Shown: piece by piece, positions 1 through 12,114 of the stretch
How the letters are laid out: each line of letters opens with the position of its first letter
Numbering within the stretch: the stretch's first letter is position 1
Assembly: GCF_964204865.1 (NCBI RefSeq)
Contig: NC_135251.1
Span: 15,438,001 to 15,502,000 of the forward strand
Direction: 5' to 3'
Source: Styela clava
Taxonomy: Eukaryota; Chordata; Ascidiacea; Stolidobranchia; Styelidae
DNA: 64,000 nucleotides
Notes under the pieces: generated by a model
Database searches by the model: none
The model's input: the letters and a program-made list of their open reading frames with translations, nothing else
What the model was told of the DNA's origin: nothing
Made by a program: the position numbers and the translations under genes

Positions 1-328
1 CGCGTGGTATCGGATATACGAATAGTTTCCATTCGCTATTCGAATATTGTGTCCAGCCCTAGGTCGATCATGTTCAAAAATCTCGTTTAGCAAGGATAGG
101 TAGTGAAAAATAGAAGCAAGATTGAAAGCGCTTTCTAGCAAAAATTGGAAATTTCTTGGAGGCCCCAATCCAGAAAGTTTTTAGAAGTACATCAACCCGC
201 AGCCTAGTGTAATTTGTATAAGTTCATCGGCTGGTTGAATTTCAGTTATGACGTAATATTCTTTCAAAAAAGCAATTTTTCGCGGAACACCTGAAGCTCT
301 TTCGCGGAACACCGGTTGAAAATCACTG
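1..328. mobile_element. right end of a hAT-like non-autonomous element, cut by the window edge
   Basis: The stretch ends with a repeated CGCGGAACACC motif followed by CGGTTGAAAATCACTG, which is the reverse complement of a hAT-type terminus beginning CAGTG. The next eight bases, CTCTATAG at 329-336, have the same form as target duplications around other hAT elements in this window. The left end is outside the window, so neither length nor duplication can be confirmed. No coding sequence was recognised. Confidence 0.5.
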
Positions 329-828
329 CTCTATAGTATACGCTATGACTATTATGTAATACGTTCCTTGTCTGCACGTCTGAAAAGCGAATGGACAGAA
401 CAATCTCATACCAACCAAATTCGTGTGATTCTGCTAGTTTAATTGTATTAATACTAAATACACTACTAGTTCAACTTCATATGTTGAAAGTTATTAGGAA
501 CACAATATCATAAAATATGAATAAAATTTTGTCCAAGTTCGATACTTTTCGCTGGATAAAGAATATCAATAAATCTACAATACTATGGATAATCCACTAC
601 TAACGTTGCGAGTTGTCGGGAGAAAAATTTCAAATTCTAGTTATCGCAATTGTTTTCATGCAGGTTTGCATTGCTACTGGAGGTATTTCAATATCAAAAT
701 ATAGTTTGAAAACACTTTAATCAATAGCAATGTGTGTGAAGCTTCTAATAACTGTAAATTCAGTATTTTGCGATTGTTTTCAGTTTATTCTAACTTGTAA
801 CTGTAGCACATGCTGTAAATTGTCGAAT
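329..828. other. non-coding stretch upstream of the first MS4A-like gene
   Basis: AT-rich sequence without a coding region I can support. It presumably contains the promoter and 5' untranslated region of the gene starting at 829, but no clear TATA box or other site was identified. Confidence 0.4.
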
Positions 829-2951
829 ATGGTCCGTCCACGTCATCCGGCCATAAAGTACAAGCCTGTCTTCCAGAAACTGGGGGTAAAAAAAATTTCA
901 TGTTAATACTTATAAAATATAAAAAGAAAATATTTGATATATATTCTTTTAGAATATGTAGTAAATGGAAAAAACAGCTTTTCCTTGCATGCGAAATAAT
1001 TAAGAATTATACTCTCTGTTTCAGACTAGTCAGACGATTATTGGACTTATTCATATGATTTTGGCAGTTATCTCAACAATATTATCACCATCATTATCAT
1101 CATATTGTGCAATAGCGATTGGAGTGCTGGTTCGTATTGCGGGACATTCACTTACTATATTGAACCTTTTTTAATATTAGCACAAACTAGCGTACACTCA
1201 TGCTAAATATTTTTATTTTTCACGTTCTCGCTCGGAACATGACAATACTTCGACACAAATTTACATCAAATGATTCGAATTGGCATATCTACGATTTGTT
1301 CATCGTAAATAGGACTTACGTAAACTACTAACCATTAAACTTGGGTGCTGGCTCAGGATCAATGCTCTACTATAAGGCAATAGTCACACATACGTACTGT
1401 CTATCATGCCATTTCGCCTACAATTATACCCGATTGTTCTTTATTACGAAATATTCAATTCATCCTTTGCTTTTATCACATTTTCTTCATTCTTGTTCTA
1501 GTACCTAAGCACCGGACTTGTGGCTTCCTCGACTTCTAGAAGTCCCACCAACTGCAATGTAAGTTTCATTGTAGCAAAAATTTTCATATTTATATATAGC
1601 TTTCACTTACTTACCTAGATTAAAATAATATGCTATGCCGTTATTTGGCAAACTCAGTTCATTACTCGAATCGACCCAAACTAAAATTCGACTTTAGTTG
1701 AATATTATCTGGCGACTTGACCATGTGATTGAATGAAATTATTGCAGTTTACCCATCGGTCTTTTTTTTTTATCCCATTTTGATTTCCGTAACATTGCGT
1801 GGGGGTTATTTTTCAGCTGTATTAAGAAGATGTACTTTTTGTTCTGTAGATAAATTTATATATTTTTCTTATCACTTTCATTTTTTGAAAGCTACTTTAC
1901 ATTAGTGACTTTTCTGTCATCAATTCGTTGCTGTGGTGTAGATTGTCCCTATAAGTTATCCCAAACGCTGGTATTTGCATTTCAGGTGACTGGAGGAATG
2001 ATCTTGGCTATTCTTTCTATTTTGGCATCAGGAGGAACAACGGCGCTTTACATTTGTATATTCATATTAATGGGAGAATCTCCGCGTGTTGCGGTAAGAT
2101 GAATATGCATAACAACAGTCTAAGTTAATAAGATAAAGGTAGCACTTGAACTGTTCAAATATTTCTCCTTACGTAACCCTTTTTTAGATATAATCGTTGT
2201 TCCACGTCCTGACAAAGTAAAAAACGTTGATGAATGTTGTAACTAGGAAACCTATTTTGTAACGCCAGATAAGTGATATGGCTAGATTTGGTCCACCCTT
2301 TCCTCTCAAGTTCATTACATTGAAGAAACTCGTGATTTTTTGGCATTTTAAATTTAAAAATATTTTTACCAGAGCGCAACTGAGATTGGACTTCTTATCG
2401 GTGGATTTACCTTAAATGCTATTGAGCTTTTACTTGCTATCGTGCACTCAGTATATTGCTGTAAAGGTGGTTGCATCTGCTGCAGAAAACAACAGGTACG
2501 TCCGATTAGAATTGTAAATGGATTTTAGTGTTTATACGTTATGGGAACGTTGTTTCCAAGCCACAAATAGTATGCTGGTTGTTTCAAGTTATTTGGGTGT
2601 GGGTTTCCTCAATTTGCCCAAGTATATATTACTTCCTTAAAAACGATTAGAACCCACTAGCAGAGTTAGCGCCAGATGAAGCAAAACGGGTAGGGAAAAT
2701 ATCTAAACATTTTTTCTTCAAAATTGTTCTAAATTGCAATTAAGATTTTTCCGAATCCAATCAGAAGTTAATAGGGAATAGTCAAGAAATTTTTCTTCTA
2801 CTCCGCAAAGAATGGGTTGTATTAATGCTAGATCCAATTTCAGCATTACAGGCCACAACCGACTACAAATGTTGCAGTGATAATCATACAACAATCAAGT
2901 GCGGAACTACACAAGATTGACAAGACGATGTTGTGGCATTGTCAACTATAA
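829..2951 (+). CDS. MS4A-like four-transmembrane protein, gene 1 (six exons, 185 aa)
   Basis: Exons: 829-885, 1025-1129, 1502-1558, 1986-2093, 2373-2495 and 2844-2951. All introns are GT..AG and all junctions are phase 0. The product has a short cytoplasmic N-terminus (VRPRHPAIKYKPVFQKLG), then hydrophobic segments from exons 2, 4 and 5, and a Cys-rich segment after the last one (YCCKGGCICCRKQQ). The layout, the 19-codon third exon (YLSTGLVASS...NCN) and the segment ELLLAIVHSVYCC match the other MS4A-like genes here. The MS4A/CD20 family are small membrane proteins of the plasma or endosomal membrane, often associated with receptors. It is the most divergent member: exon 3 reads LSTG where others have IISG. 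The last exon has two possible acceptors (CAG before 2844, or CAG before 2852); I prefer the first because the resulting peptide (TTNVAVII) resembles the paralogues. AATAAA occurs at about 3193. The family call is by motif and architecture only. Confidence 0.78.
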
Positions 2952-3486
2952 GAAATCATTAGCTTGCTACTAATTAAAAAATAATCAGTGTCAGCCTTTT
3001 TTTCTGTTTTCCACAGCTTGCATTTAATATGCATGGCGTTATTGATTGAAAATTTTACTGGATATGCCAAATGCTTCATTGAAATAAACATATGTATCAA
3101 ATATGTCTACATAATCATCAGTCTCTATTTCTTGGACTATTTTATGGCAAGAATAAACGTATATACATATCCCGAGAGATTGAACTTGTGCAAATAAACA
3201 TATCAATTAAATTCTAAAGTCGCTGTCAGAGGGAAAAGCTTCGAAGTATTTATTCATCATGTAAGATCCAAATAAAACCGACGAGAAATATATTTGTGAA
3301 ACATTGAGAATATATTGAATTCACATTTTTTATTAAAAAAATTCTGTCCAACTGGTTTGATTTCGGGACTGGGAATCAATATTGAATAATTGAATTATAT
3401 ATGTTTTTTTCTATGATTTTATAAGTGACGATCCAACGAGAGATTACACGCTCCCACTGAGAGGTAAAAAAGACTGATGTTCAGCC
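2952..3486. other. 3' flank of MS4A-like gene 1
   Basis: Contains the likely 3' untranslated region, with AATAAA near 3193 and again near 3269. No further gene is supported. Confidence 0.4.
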
Positions 3487-4008
3487 CAGCGGTTTCCAAA
3501 CTTTTTGTTCGTGCGGCGCCAAATAATCAGATAAAAAAACGCGGTGCACGTACACGAAAAAAATGCTGCTTTCAAATGGAACTCAAGTTTGTGATCGGTA
3601 ATGTGTACTTCATGGCTTTTGGAGTTTGTAAACATGTAGGCCTAAAGAATAAAGGCAAAAGGTCAACTCCGCTTCCTCATCTGTGCCTGATTTACTTTGG
3701 AATGCTAGAATTATCACGCATGTTCGCTAAACTCGATTCAGCAGCTCAGCTCAGCAGCCGCAGCTCGCAAAATTGCAGCAGCAAGTAGTGTGTGTTTATC
3801 TCTATCGTTACGTAACAAGTAAGTAACAGAAAATAAACGACATAGAAAGATAAAACGAATATATTGCTTCATATACACATCTTTAAAACAAGAAACGATA
3901 ATACATTTATAATAAATGCAATACGTGAAATATTCAATCATATTTTAGTTATGTAACACAATCCTGTTAATATTTGCGGCGCACTTAGCAACTCGCCGGG
4001 AACCGCTG
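3487..4008. mobile_element. hAT-like MITE with CAGCGGTTTCC termini
   Basis: The left end CAGCGGTTTCCAAAC and right end GGGAACCGCTG are imperfect inverted repeats of the hAT type. The inner ends GTGCGGCGCC and GGCGCACTTAG also pair. About 522 bp long and too short for a transposase; the reading frames inside are chance. The flanks (GTTCAGCC and CTCTAGAC) match at only four of eight bases, so the insertion is either old or its right flank was altered by the next insertion. Confidence 0.6.
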
Positions 4009-4016
4009 CTCTAGAC

Positions 4017-5263
4017 CAGTGGTTCCCAACCTTTCTACCCTGACGGACCGGTAAAATCAAATTAAATGTAACCGCGGACCGGCAAAAATTGAAATGACCG
4101 GAAAAAAAAAGAATAACATATATTTGCGTAATATAATGCAATGTCGGGCACTCAATATGCTTCTGAAAAAAGGCACACTTACAAACATTTCACATTGCGA
4201 AAAACTATCAAATAATGTGCCGGCCAAAAATTGGAATGGGCGAAACATAAAATAATACCATATATTTGCGTAATGAAATGCAGTGCTGGGCACCCATTAT
4301 TCGTAAGAAAGGCATATAGAAAACATCTCACAAAAAAACATGTATAATACATGCCAAAACATGTACAGACACAATTAACTCTAGTGGGAATTTTGCTCCT
4401 GTTTCGTTTCCAATATAGGATTGCAAACGAGGCCTCAAAGGAGTTTCTGTAACACGTAGCTCTGCAGTGGCGCGCAGCCGATTCCTTTCTTTCGTTTTAA
4501 TTGAATCTAGTGACGAAAATTTTATGAGTAACTGGTTAAAATACGCACAACAGTTTGATTGCTCGATTACTTAGCGATGGGTATTCTTATGAGAGATTTC
4601 CAAAATTGTGTTAGGTGATTCTTTTTTAAATCTGGACTGTAAAATCACAATTTTAATCAAGCTTTTTTTTTCATCGGGTCCATCATATTAATCCCTCTGC
4701 AGTTGATCGACGCCTCAAACGAAATGAATTTACGTTACAATGACAACGCCGTCGATAACTTGGCACCAGGCTCAAAATCCTAATGTGTCTGTTCAAAGTA
4801 CTGGAAAACGTCTCTGCCGCCCATGCTTTTTTGCGCGTCTCGTGACCACCTGCAAGGTCGCAACAAGTTCATATCTTACTGGAATATTATACTGTTCTTG
4901 ACTGTTTTCTGGTTTACAAAGAAATATGCTTAACGTTATATATGGATGATCATATTAATCAGGAAAAGCACGCAGAACAGAAAAAGACACGTGCCGATTT
5001 TTAGGATTCCAAATCTTTCGAGATTTCATGGAGCGCATTCGCGATGAATCGGAGCCGAAAAGCGTGATTGCTTGGCGCCAAGATGTCGCGAAAGACGACG
5101 CCAAAATGTCGCGAAATACGGCGCAATATGACGGCGGAAGAAAAATTGCGTAATAAACCAACGCAACTTCGTCTTCGGAAAAGCGATTGAGACAGCATCA
5201 AAATAAGGAAACTTTTCGCGGACCGGCATAAAAGCTTCGCGGACCGGCGGTTGGGAACCACTG
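4017..5263. mobile_element. non-autonomous hAT element with perfect 8-bp target duplication
   Basis: The termini CAGTGGTTCCCAACC and GGTTGGGAACCACTG are inverted repeats, followed inward on both sides by a CGGACCGG motif. The element is flanked by CTCTAGAC at 4009-4016 and 5264-5271, a perfect 8-bp target-site duplication as expected for hAT. About 1247 bp, with no intact transposase. It abuts the MITE ending at 4008, whose right flank served as its target. Open frames in it at 4955-5291 are probably incidental. Confidence 0.85.
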
Positions 5264-5271
5264 CTCTAGAC

Positions 5272-7589
5272 GATTGATCTACAGAAACCACTGCAGTGCC
5301 AATCTTAACTATATTTATCTGTGATATATATATTCGCCAGTAATTTGGTCTGCTGGTAAATCTGTATTTTCATTGTATTAAAAAGCTGAATAGAAAGATA
5401 AATAATGGATGTGAGGATTATCTAATAGATGTTTGTTGGACAAAAATCCAAAAATATCAGTCTATCCAATACTGAATCCGTAACCGATAAGATTAAACTT
5501 AAACCACTTTAAAAACCACTTGAAATGCTCCCAACAAATATATCGGAAAAGGGGAAATCAGCGTCATCTACTTAATTAAAAGTAAGGATACGACATGTAC
5601 CACACGCATTTAGAAAGGAGGCAAAATGTCTCTGACCTCGAAAAAATTTACCATATTCATGGAATGACGTACTCAGCATCTCAAATTGTGTTGAGAGATT
5701 ATTTAAAAGTAGGTAACAAATGGCAACCTCATAATTGAGTTTTAAAAATAGTAGGGAAAGCATGGTCAATTGAAGATATATATGGCCAACGCTATTCAAC
5801 AAACAGAAAAACATGGCATGCCGTAAATACTGAAAGAAATTTTGGTCGCGTGAAATTGTCGCCTTGAGCACTCGCATAAGTCATGTTTTATTTAAGTTAT
5901 TCCATTAATAATTAAGCTATAACATTTTACTTCCACGTAGTGTAATTTTTCCTTAATGCCCACAGATGTACAATAAGGAAAAAGAATAACGTCGTGTAAA
6001 ACATGTTGTAGTATTAGGCCCTACTTGAGAATTCAAGATTCACAGGCTGGAATGCAGATGACTCGCGTTATTGAGTGATTTTAAATAACCAAAAACGATT
6101 AGTAATCAAGGGGCGCGATAGATCACATTTATACTCAGTTCTTAAAGTGAGATGTATGAACTACAAAATAAGGCCATAGGCCAAAAGGCCTCGCGTTTTT
6201 TGACCGCTAGTGCAATTTTAATATAAAAGTAAGCGCGAAAGCATTAGTTTGGGCTCAACAAGCATTTCATTAAATGCACGCATGTTTTCTTATTATAAAA
6301 AGGAAGTACAAAATCAAATTCAAGAACAGTCCCAACAAATTCACGTATACCGTTTATCTAGAAGTTCTCCTGGCAGTCATGCGTTCTATTCTTAGCATTC
6401 AAGGCTGAATATTGGTAAATTTGCTGTTCTCGCACGTTAGGCTTTAATTACTTCCTTTTTCATTGTCGATTCATTTATTTAATTTTATCGTGGTCGGTGT
6501 ATTTCGTACATTCATTTTAGGATGAAGAACTTTCTTACTTGGCCAAGAATTGATCGATTGAATAGGAATCTTAGAGATTGTTATTATGGGTGGAATCGAT
6601 TTTATCAAATTAGAATTGATGCCTTGCATGTAAACAGGTACTCAATAATCTTTGTAACGTCTAAAATGGTGTGGGATCACTTTCGGATAAAAGCTACCTA
6701 GCAATTTTACCGAATTCTAAATATTTATTCAATTTAGTCGCCAGCGTTCAGTATCTATCCCAACTTGGAATGGGGTCGCCTATTAAGATCCAGCATCTGT
6801 TTGACTAATGAAAAGCAAATACACCGTTTAGCCTCATATTATGCTTCAAATTGCGTAATAAATGTACTTTCTACGTCAGAATCATAATAGTTAGCATGTA
6901 AAATACCGATATGCCAAATGTGAGGAACAAAGTTTAACCGAAAATGCATTTAAGATGATTATTAGGCAAATTTTAAAGTTAAATCGATTAAACCACTCAT
7001 TCATCAGTATTTTCGGGATGGTAATATAAAGCAATAATTTTTTGATGAAAAATATAATTTTGTCATCAGATTGTGTGAATAAATTCGGAAGGACATTCGT
7101 GCGGTGCATTTTAATTGTATAGTTTTTAAGCCTTTTTTAATCCAACTTGTAGCACAGATCAGTAACAACGAGTGTTAACATTTCGGATTAATCCCTTTGT
7201 AAATTATCAGTGATCACCCCTCGATATTGACGAAACGCTCTGGTCGAATTAGTTAACAGCAACGTCAATAAATCTATATATTTTTATTACTGGTGCGTGT
7301 AATTGGCAAACGAAACAGGCCGTGACTTTTGTCAGTGAGATAAAGAGACAACAGATTATTTTGCAAGCATTTGTAATCTTTTATCTGAACGTGAACAAAA
7401 GTTTTTATGTTCATATATTTTTTATTCCGTTATTTTAGGTTAATAGCTGAAGGCCTTGGGCGCAGAACCAGTGATTGGGGGAGGAGTATACTGCAATATG
7501 GGATAACAATGAAGAAATTTGTATTCATATCGTACCAGGTATCGAGCTGGCAAAAAGGCTGAAGGTTATAAAAATTTAGTACTGTAATA
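5272..7589. other. gene-free stretch between hAT cluster and LRRC3-like gene
   Basis: AT-rich sequence with scattered short reading frames on both strands. None has splice context or recognisable protein motifs. I see no gene in it. Confidence 0.4.
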
Positions 7590-7799
7590 ATGGTTTTAGG
7601 TTGGGAAACTGATCGGACGACTGAATTATATGAGAAACTGCGATCACTGGATCACCAGGTCGAGGAGAGACTTAAAACTGTTCAAAAAATAAAGTCGAGA
7701 AACGTAAAACACGTCGCCGCAGCGAGAAGCCCATCAATCTTGCTACAGATTATTATCCAAAAGTCACTAACAATTCGAATAACATTATGTGCGAAATAA
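7590..7799 (+). CDS. possible short coding exon upstream of the LRRC3-like gene
   Basis: A 69-codon frame whose first 40 residues are charged and helix-like (heptad-like LYEKLRSLDHQVEERL), unlike the hydrophobic noise nearby. It is not recognised. A splice acceptor (TTGTATTGCAG, ending about 7850) lies between it and the next ATG at 7868, so this region could belong to an upstream untranslated or alternative exon of the LRRC3-like gene, or be an unrelated remnant. Its role is undecided. Confidence 0.25.
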   Translation: MVLGWETDRTTELYEKLRSLDHQVEERLKTVQKIKSRNVKHVAAARSPSILLQIIIQKSLTIRITLCAK

Positions 7800-7867
7800 A
7801 CCTACACAATATCTAAATTGGAATATTAATTTTTAATTTTTGTATTGCAGAAATATATACAGTAATA

Positions 7868-10800
7868 ATGTATCAAATGCGGCATTTTGGTAGATTTTCA
7901 GTAATTTTGATTATTTTTAATTTTACTCGAAATGTGTCATCAATTGCGACAAGACGACCCCAGAAAATGAATTGCCCCGTTGAATGCTTTTGTGGAGAAG
8001 CAGTTCAACTTCTTCGTCCCCCAAAATCTTTGAACACGACGGCAGAAAAAGGTAGATTTATTCAAGAAAATACGAACGAAGAAGAAAATATAAGCAGCAT
8101 GATATTAGTTAATATTCTTCAAAGTATTGCTAATAAATATTACGTTTACTCGTCGGAATACGCGGTCATCTGTTTTGGACATAACGTTACTTCAATTCCA
8201 CAAAGTGCGGGGAAACCAATTAAGGTGAGTTTGAAAAATTGTTCAGGATTTTCCGAACCACAAGGGCGACTTCTTCGGGCGTAGGTGTGAAAAATCTATT
8301 TTATTGATTATAAGGTTAGAATATATAGCATGTTAGAACTCTAAAGTTGATTCGTATCATACTTAATAATTTCTACTGTATTGCTTAAATAGTGAACCGG
8401 AGAAAACAGAATCTCGACTCATACTCTGACTTCCGACTCTAGGAAGTTTAATTACGACCGAGGCACTAAACTCCGACTCCACAGCTAATATAACAATAAT
8501 ACTAAATTGCGACACAAAGGTTTTAAAGTTAATGATTGCCTTTTTTGTTTAGGGTGTTTCAAATGATGGCAATTTTGTCATCCCAGCGCAATCGTCTATT
8601 CTTGTGTTACGGCACGGATCCATTTCAGCTATAAAATCCATTCAACTACAAAAATTTCTCCGTGTTCTGGATTTATCTTATAATCAAATACGATTCATTG
8701 CAAGTGACGCGATGCAAGGACTCAGACGATTGCAGGTATAACATATTATGCTGTTATATACATAATATTATACAAACTTCAATCATCAAACTATCATAAA
8801 TACAATGGTGACAAAGAAACTTACTGAGTATAATGTGTAAATATGCCACATTCAAAACAGGCTTAGTTCTCCCCAAAATCAGTTCAATTAAGATATTCCT
8901 TCCACATATTTTGTCGGTGCCGTTTGCATTACCCAGTACCCAGCAAGTACCCAGAGAAAAGGTTTGTATTAAATAATGCACATTTTGTACTGTACCTTTG
9001 GAGTTATGCAAACGCAACAGCCTTTCATATGCAACAATCGGAATAAATATCAAAATAAGGTGAAATATTGTCGGTAAAATATAAAAAGTCAATTCATATC
9101 GTCACCAAACTGTTTTGTTGGGACGATTAAGTACAATCTATATTCTATACAATACAATATTGATCAGAGTAAAATGGATAAAATGTATTGACATTGAAAG
9201 TTTTCGGTTTTGTAAATTGAAAAATTATATCGAATTAAGTCGTAGTTTATATTGTTGGCATGATTCAAAACGGATGGTGGATACGGGAAATTCTTTCTAC
9301 TTCTTTTCCGAAGAAATTCTGCTAAAAATTTGTATACAATATATAGGCTACAGGGAGGGTTCTCGCGCAAAAAAGGGCATAAATTAGAGTGAATCGTTAC
9401 TAATGGGAAGGGAAACGCTGCAATAAACTTTAAATTTAACATAACCGAGCAGATATATTCAGCTTACAAATTTGATAGACGATATTACCGGTTTAACATT
9501 GAACTGTTGATGCAAAACAATCCCAGAACTCAAGATCAAATAACAAGCGCACAGACAGGCGAAAGCAAGGAAAAATTTAGATTAGTTTTAAAAAAATTAT
9601 GACATCATAATTATAAATTCCGTCACTAAAAATTACCATCTATGGCGTAAATATACAGTACACAAATTTTTAGCTTTAGGTGGTAATACTTCAATCAAAT
9701 ATTCCCTCATTATCAGGTATTGAATCTCCAGCACAACCTTCTAACACAAGTTGAATTCCTCAACGAAATATTTCTTCACCCTATTGATGCTGTCAGACTG
9801 TCAACGATATTACTGGAAGGAAATCCAATTATATGTTCTTGTGATTTGGTTCGCATTGTATCTTGTACAGTACGCAGAGATGATGCTTCTTGTTTGCTCA
9901 TGATTGAGGTAATTTAAAAACTATGAAATTTGTTTTATTAGATAACCTATATATAGGTTCGTCAATGAACTAAAAATATTAGTATTTGCTCAATTCCAAA
10001 ACGCATACAATCTATGGGAAGTTTTGTTTTATATTTGCTAGTCTACTTGATTTTTATACGTTATTATAGTTATTATACATGTTACAGGAAGATACAAAGA
10101 ATTCTGTTGACAATAGGAAAAGTGAGTACTCTATGTTTAAAATAACACGATCGAAATTTGGTATTTTTCAATGATTTTACTTTACTAATTTCTCAATTTT
10201 ATCTAAATTCAGGTCAAACACTGATTCCATTGTCTTATCTCAGTTACATATCCGAAGAAATGATGGCTTATTGCGTAAATCCTCGGGTAAGTAATTTTTC
10301 CCGGTGTTTGTTTCCTGGTATTCACAACACCATGTATAATTAATGTTGGTGGCGACTCTTTAAAAAATTGTTTTCATTTTTCAAATATAAATACGATAAA
10401 TAGTACTTCACTATTCCCTTGTAGACCACCGAAACCAGACATTTAAAAACACCAACTCTGGGTTTACCTTAAAACCCGAAGACTTTTTTTTATGTAAAGT
10501 CATCTATAAGTACATCTGTTCAATTCTTGAAATGACCTCAGCGTATACGTACAATTTTGGGTAGGGTACTCATGTAGTATGTGAACCAAGATGGCGTACA
10601 CCGGAACATGTATGTGTACCAGATTAGAGTTGGGCCAAAATTCCAGATATAAATACTACGGGAGTCACTTGGCTAGTCCCCGAACTCGTAAGAAAACTAA
10701 AATAAGGAAAATTAGAATAAAATTATGTCCTAATCCTAACATGGATACACATACCACGTTCCGATGTCCGCCATCGTGGTGCACATACTACGGGAGCGCC

Positions 10801-11970
10801 CAATTTTGTCCTTGCGAATAAAAATAAATGCTATGTAACATAACGATATTTAAAACCAGAACCAGTTCTGCATCGGAGTGATGTAGTTCATTCCACTGTT
10901 TAAATTTACTTATCCTTCATTGTATATCGTTTGCAATGTAGCCCACGTACAAAAGCAACGTACTGCACTATCGAACGAATTTTACTGCATAAATGTTTTT
11001 ATTAACATTAATACTTATTTTCATATTTAAGTAATATGATGCAAGGTATTTTTATGAAATTGTAACACGCTTTTTGTTGAATTGTATAACTTCGATTAAT
11101 TTAATTACGTTGCTTTAACAACTATGCTCCAAATTTCGCTATTGTACTTAGGGTTTGGTACTCCAAATATATATAGTTGGCCCATGTACAGTTCGGCTTT
11201 CTAGATTACCGCATCCTAAATTTTCAATTTAAACAATATTCCTTCTCTCAATTTTGTACAGCAATCAGACGGTTGTTGCGAATTTATGGTTTTGCATTAA
11301 AACTGGTTATTTGGATTTCCTGACTTACCTAATGAGTAAATTTTACTCTTACTTTTTAAACACATTTTATTTATTTTTCCAGTACCCATTTTCTGAGTTT
11401 GTAAAAATTCAAGAAAATAATTTTAACAATCTGTTGTTGGATTATTCTGACTATGAAGAAAGATTATATCGACCACGTGACATAGGGAACAGGTTAGTTA
11501 GATGCAGGATAGGGCCTAAATATTTGCTCCAATGAAATATGAATGAATGTAACTAATCCTCTTTGTTTGCAGTATCACACATTTTATAATTTATTTGTTA
11601 TGCAACCGTCATAAGTAACATGACAAAAATAAACGAAACATGTAACTAATGTTTTATTTTCAGCCAAACAAGAATAAAAAAGATTGATTTCCCTTTGCTT
11701 TTGACCATGCTGGGATGGTTCCTTATGGTCGTCATTGGATTATGTCGCTTTATCAAAAGTAATACGTACGAGTATGAAATGCACAAAGACTACCTCATGA
11801 AATTGGATGAACAACAAAATTCAGAATTACAGAACGTCACAAATGTTGAAGTTCAAAACAGAGCGAGTGTTCCTGTTTCTGTAATTCGGTGTCCTATAAT
11901 TACAGTTGAAGATGATGATGAAATAACGAAAGCAGATTTCAACGACGGGAAAAATGAACGGGCGAAATGA
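7868..11970 (+). CDS. LRRC3-like leucine-rich repeat membrane protein (seven exons, 418 aa to first stop)
   Basis: Exons: 7868-8224, 8553-8735, 9717-9908, 10088-10121, 10213-10286, 11383-11492 and 11664-11970; the phases join without a break. The N-terminus has a signal-like stretch (FSVILIIFNF) and a Cys-rich LRR cap (CPVECFCGEA). Exons 2 and 3 carry leucine-rich repeats (LRVLDLSYNQI, VLNLQHNLLT) and a C-terminal cap (NPIICSCDL). The last exon holds one transmembrane segment, LLLTMLGWFLMVVIGLCRF, then a short tail with EYEMHKDYLMKL. This closely resembles the transmembrane and juxtamembrane region of vertebrate LRRC3/LRRC3B, where a TMLGWFTMV-type segment is followed by ...HLEYLKSL. Family members are usually near 260 aa; this one is longer because of a linker after the N-terminal cap and a longer tail. 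A splice acceptor just upstream of the ATG suggests a spliced or trans-spliced leader. In-frame coding continues after the TGA (separate entry). Confidence 0.8.
10580..10810. repeat. dispersed repeat in an intron of the LRRC3-like gene
   Basis: Contains ACCAAGATGGCGTAC near the left and ACATACTACGGGAGCGCCC near the right, with an internal AAATACTACGGGAG. Related blocks occur inverted or rearranged at 29440-29530. Confidence 0.4.
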
Positions 11971-12114
11971 ACAACAAAGGAAATTACTACAGAAGTTTAC
12001 TCAGTAATACAGGAAAATGGTGTAGCTGTGCCAATTGATGCGAACAAGGACGCCCTGGAAATGTACCTTTTACGTAAAAAGCAATCCCTGTCGGGCAAAA
12101 AATTAGTTCTGTAA
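11971..12114 (+). other. in-frame coding-like extension beyond the LRRC3-like TGA stop
   Basis: Directly after the TGA at 11968-11970 the same frame stays open for 47 codons to a TAA at 12112-12114. The peptide is polar and mixed like real coding sequence (EITTEVYSVIQENGVAV, then DANKDALEMYLLRKK) and continues the acidic, charged character of the preceding tail. It may be a readthrough extension, an allele with a recent premature stop, or a sequence error. The bases after the stop are ACA, not the CTA context known to favour readthrough. AATAAA lies downstream, near 12252. Confidence 0.5.

Noticed and set aside
2844-2920. Alternative reading of the last exon of MS4A-like gene 1 from 2852
   Set aside because: Gives a shorter, Cys-rich tail with no likeness to the paralogues, and the acceptor is weaker than the one before 2844.
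4955-5291. Overlapping minus-strand frames rich in Arg and Ser
   Set aside because: They lie within the non-autonomous hAT element and reflect its GC-rich terminal repeats, not a gene.
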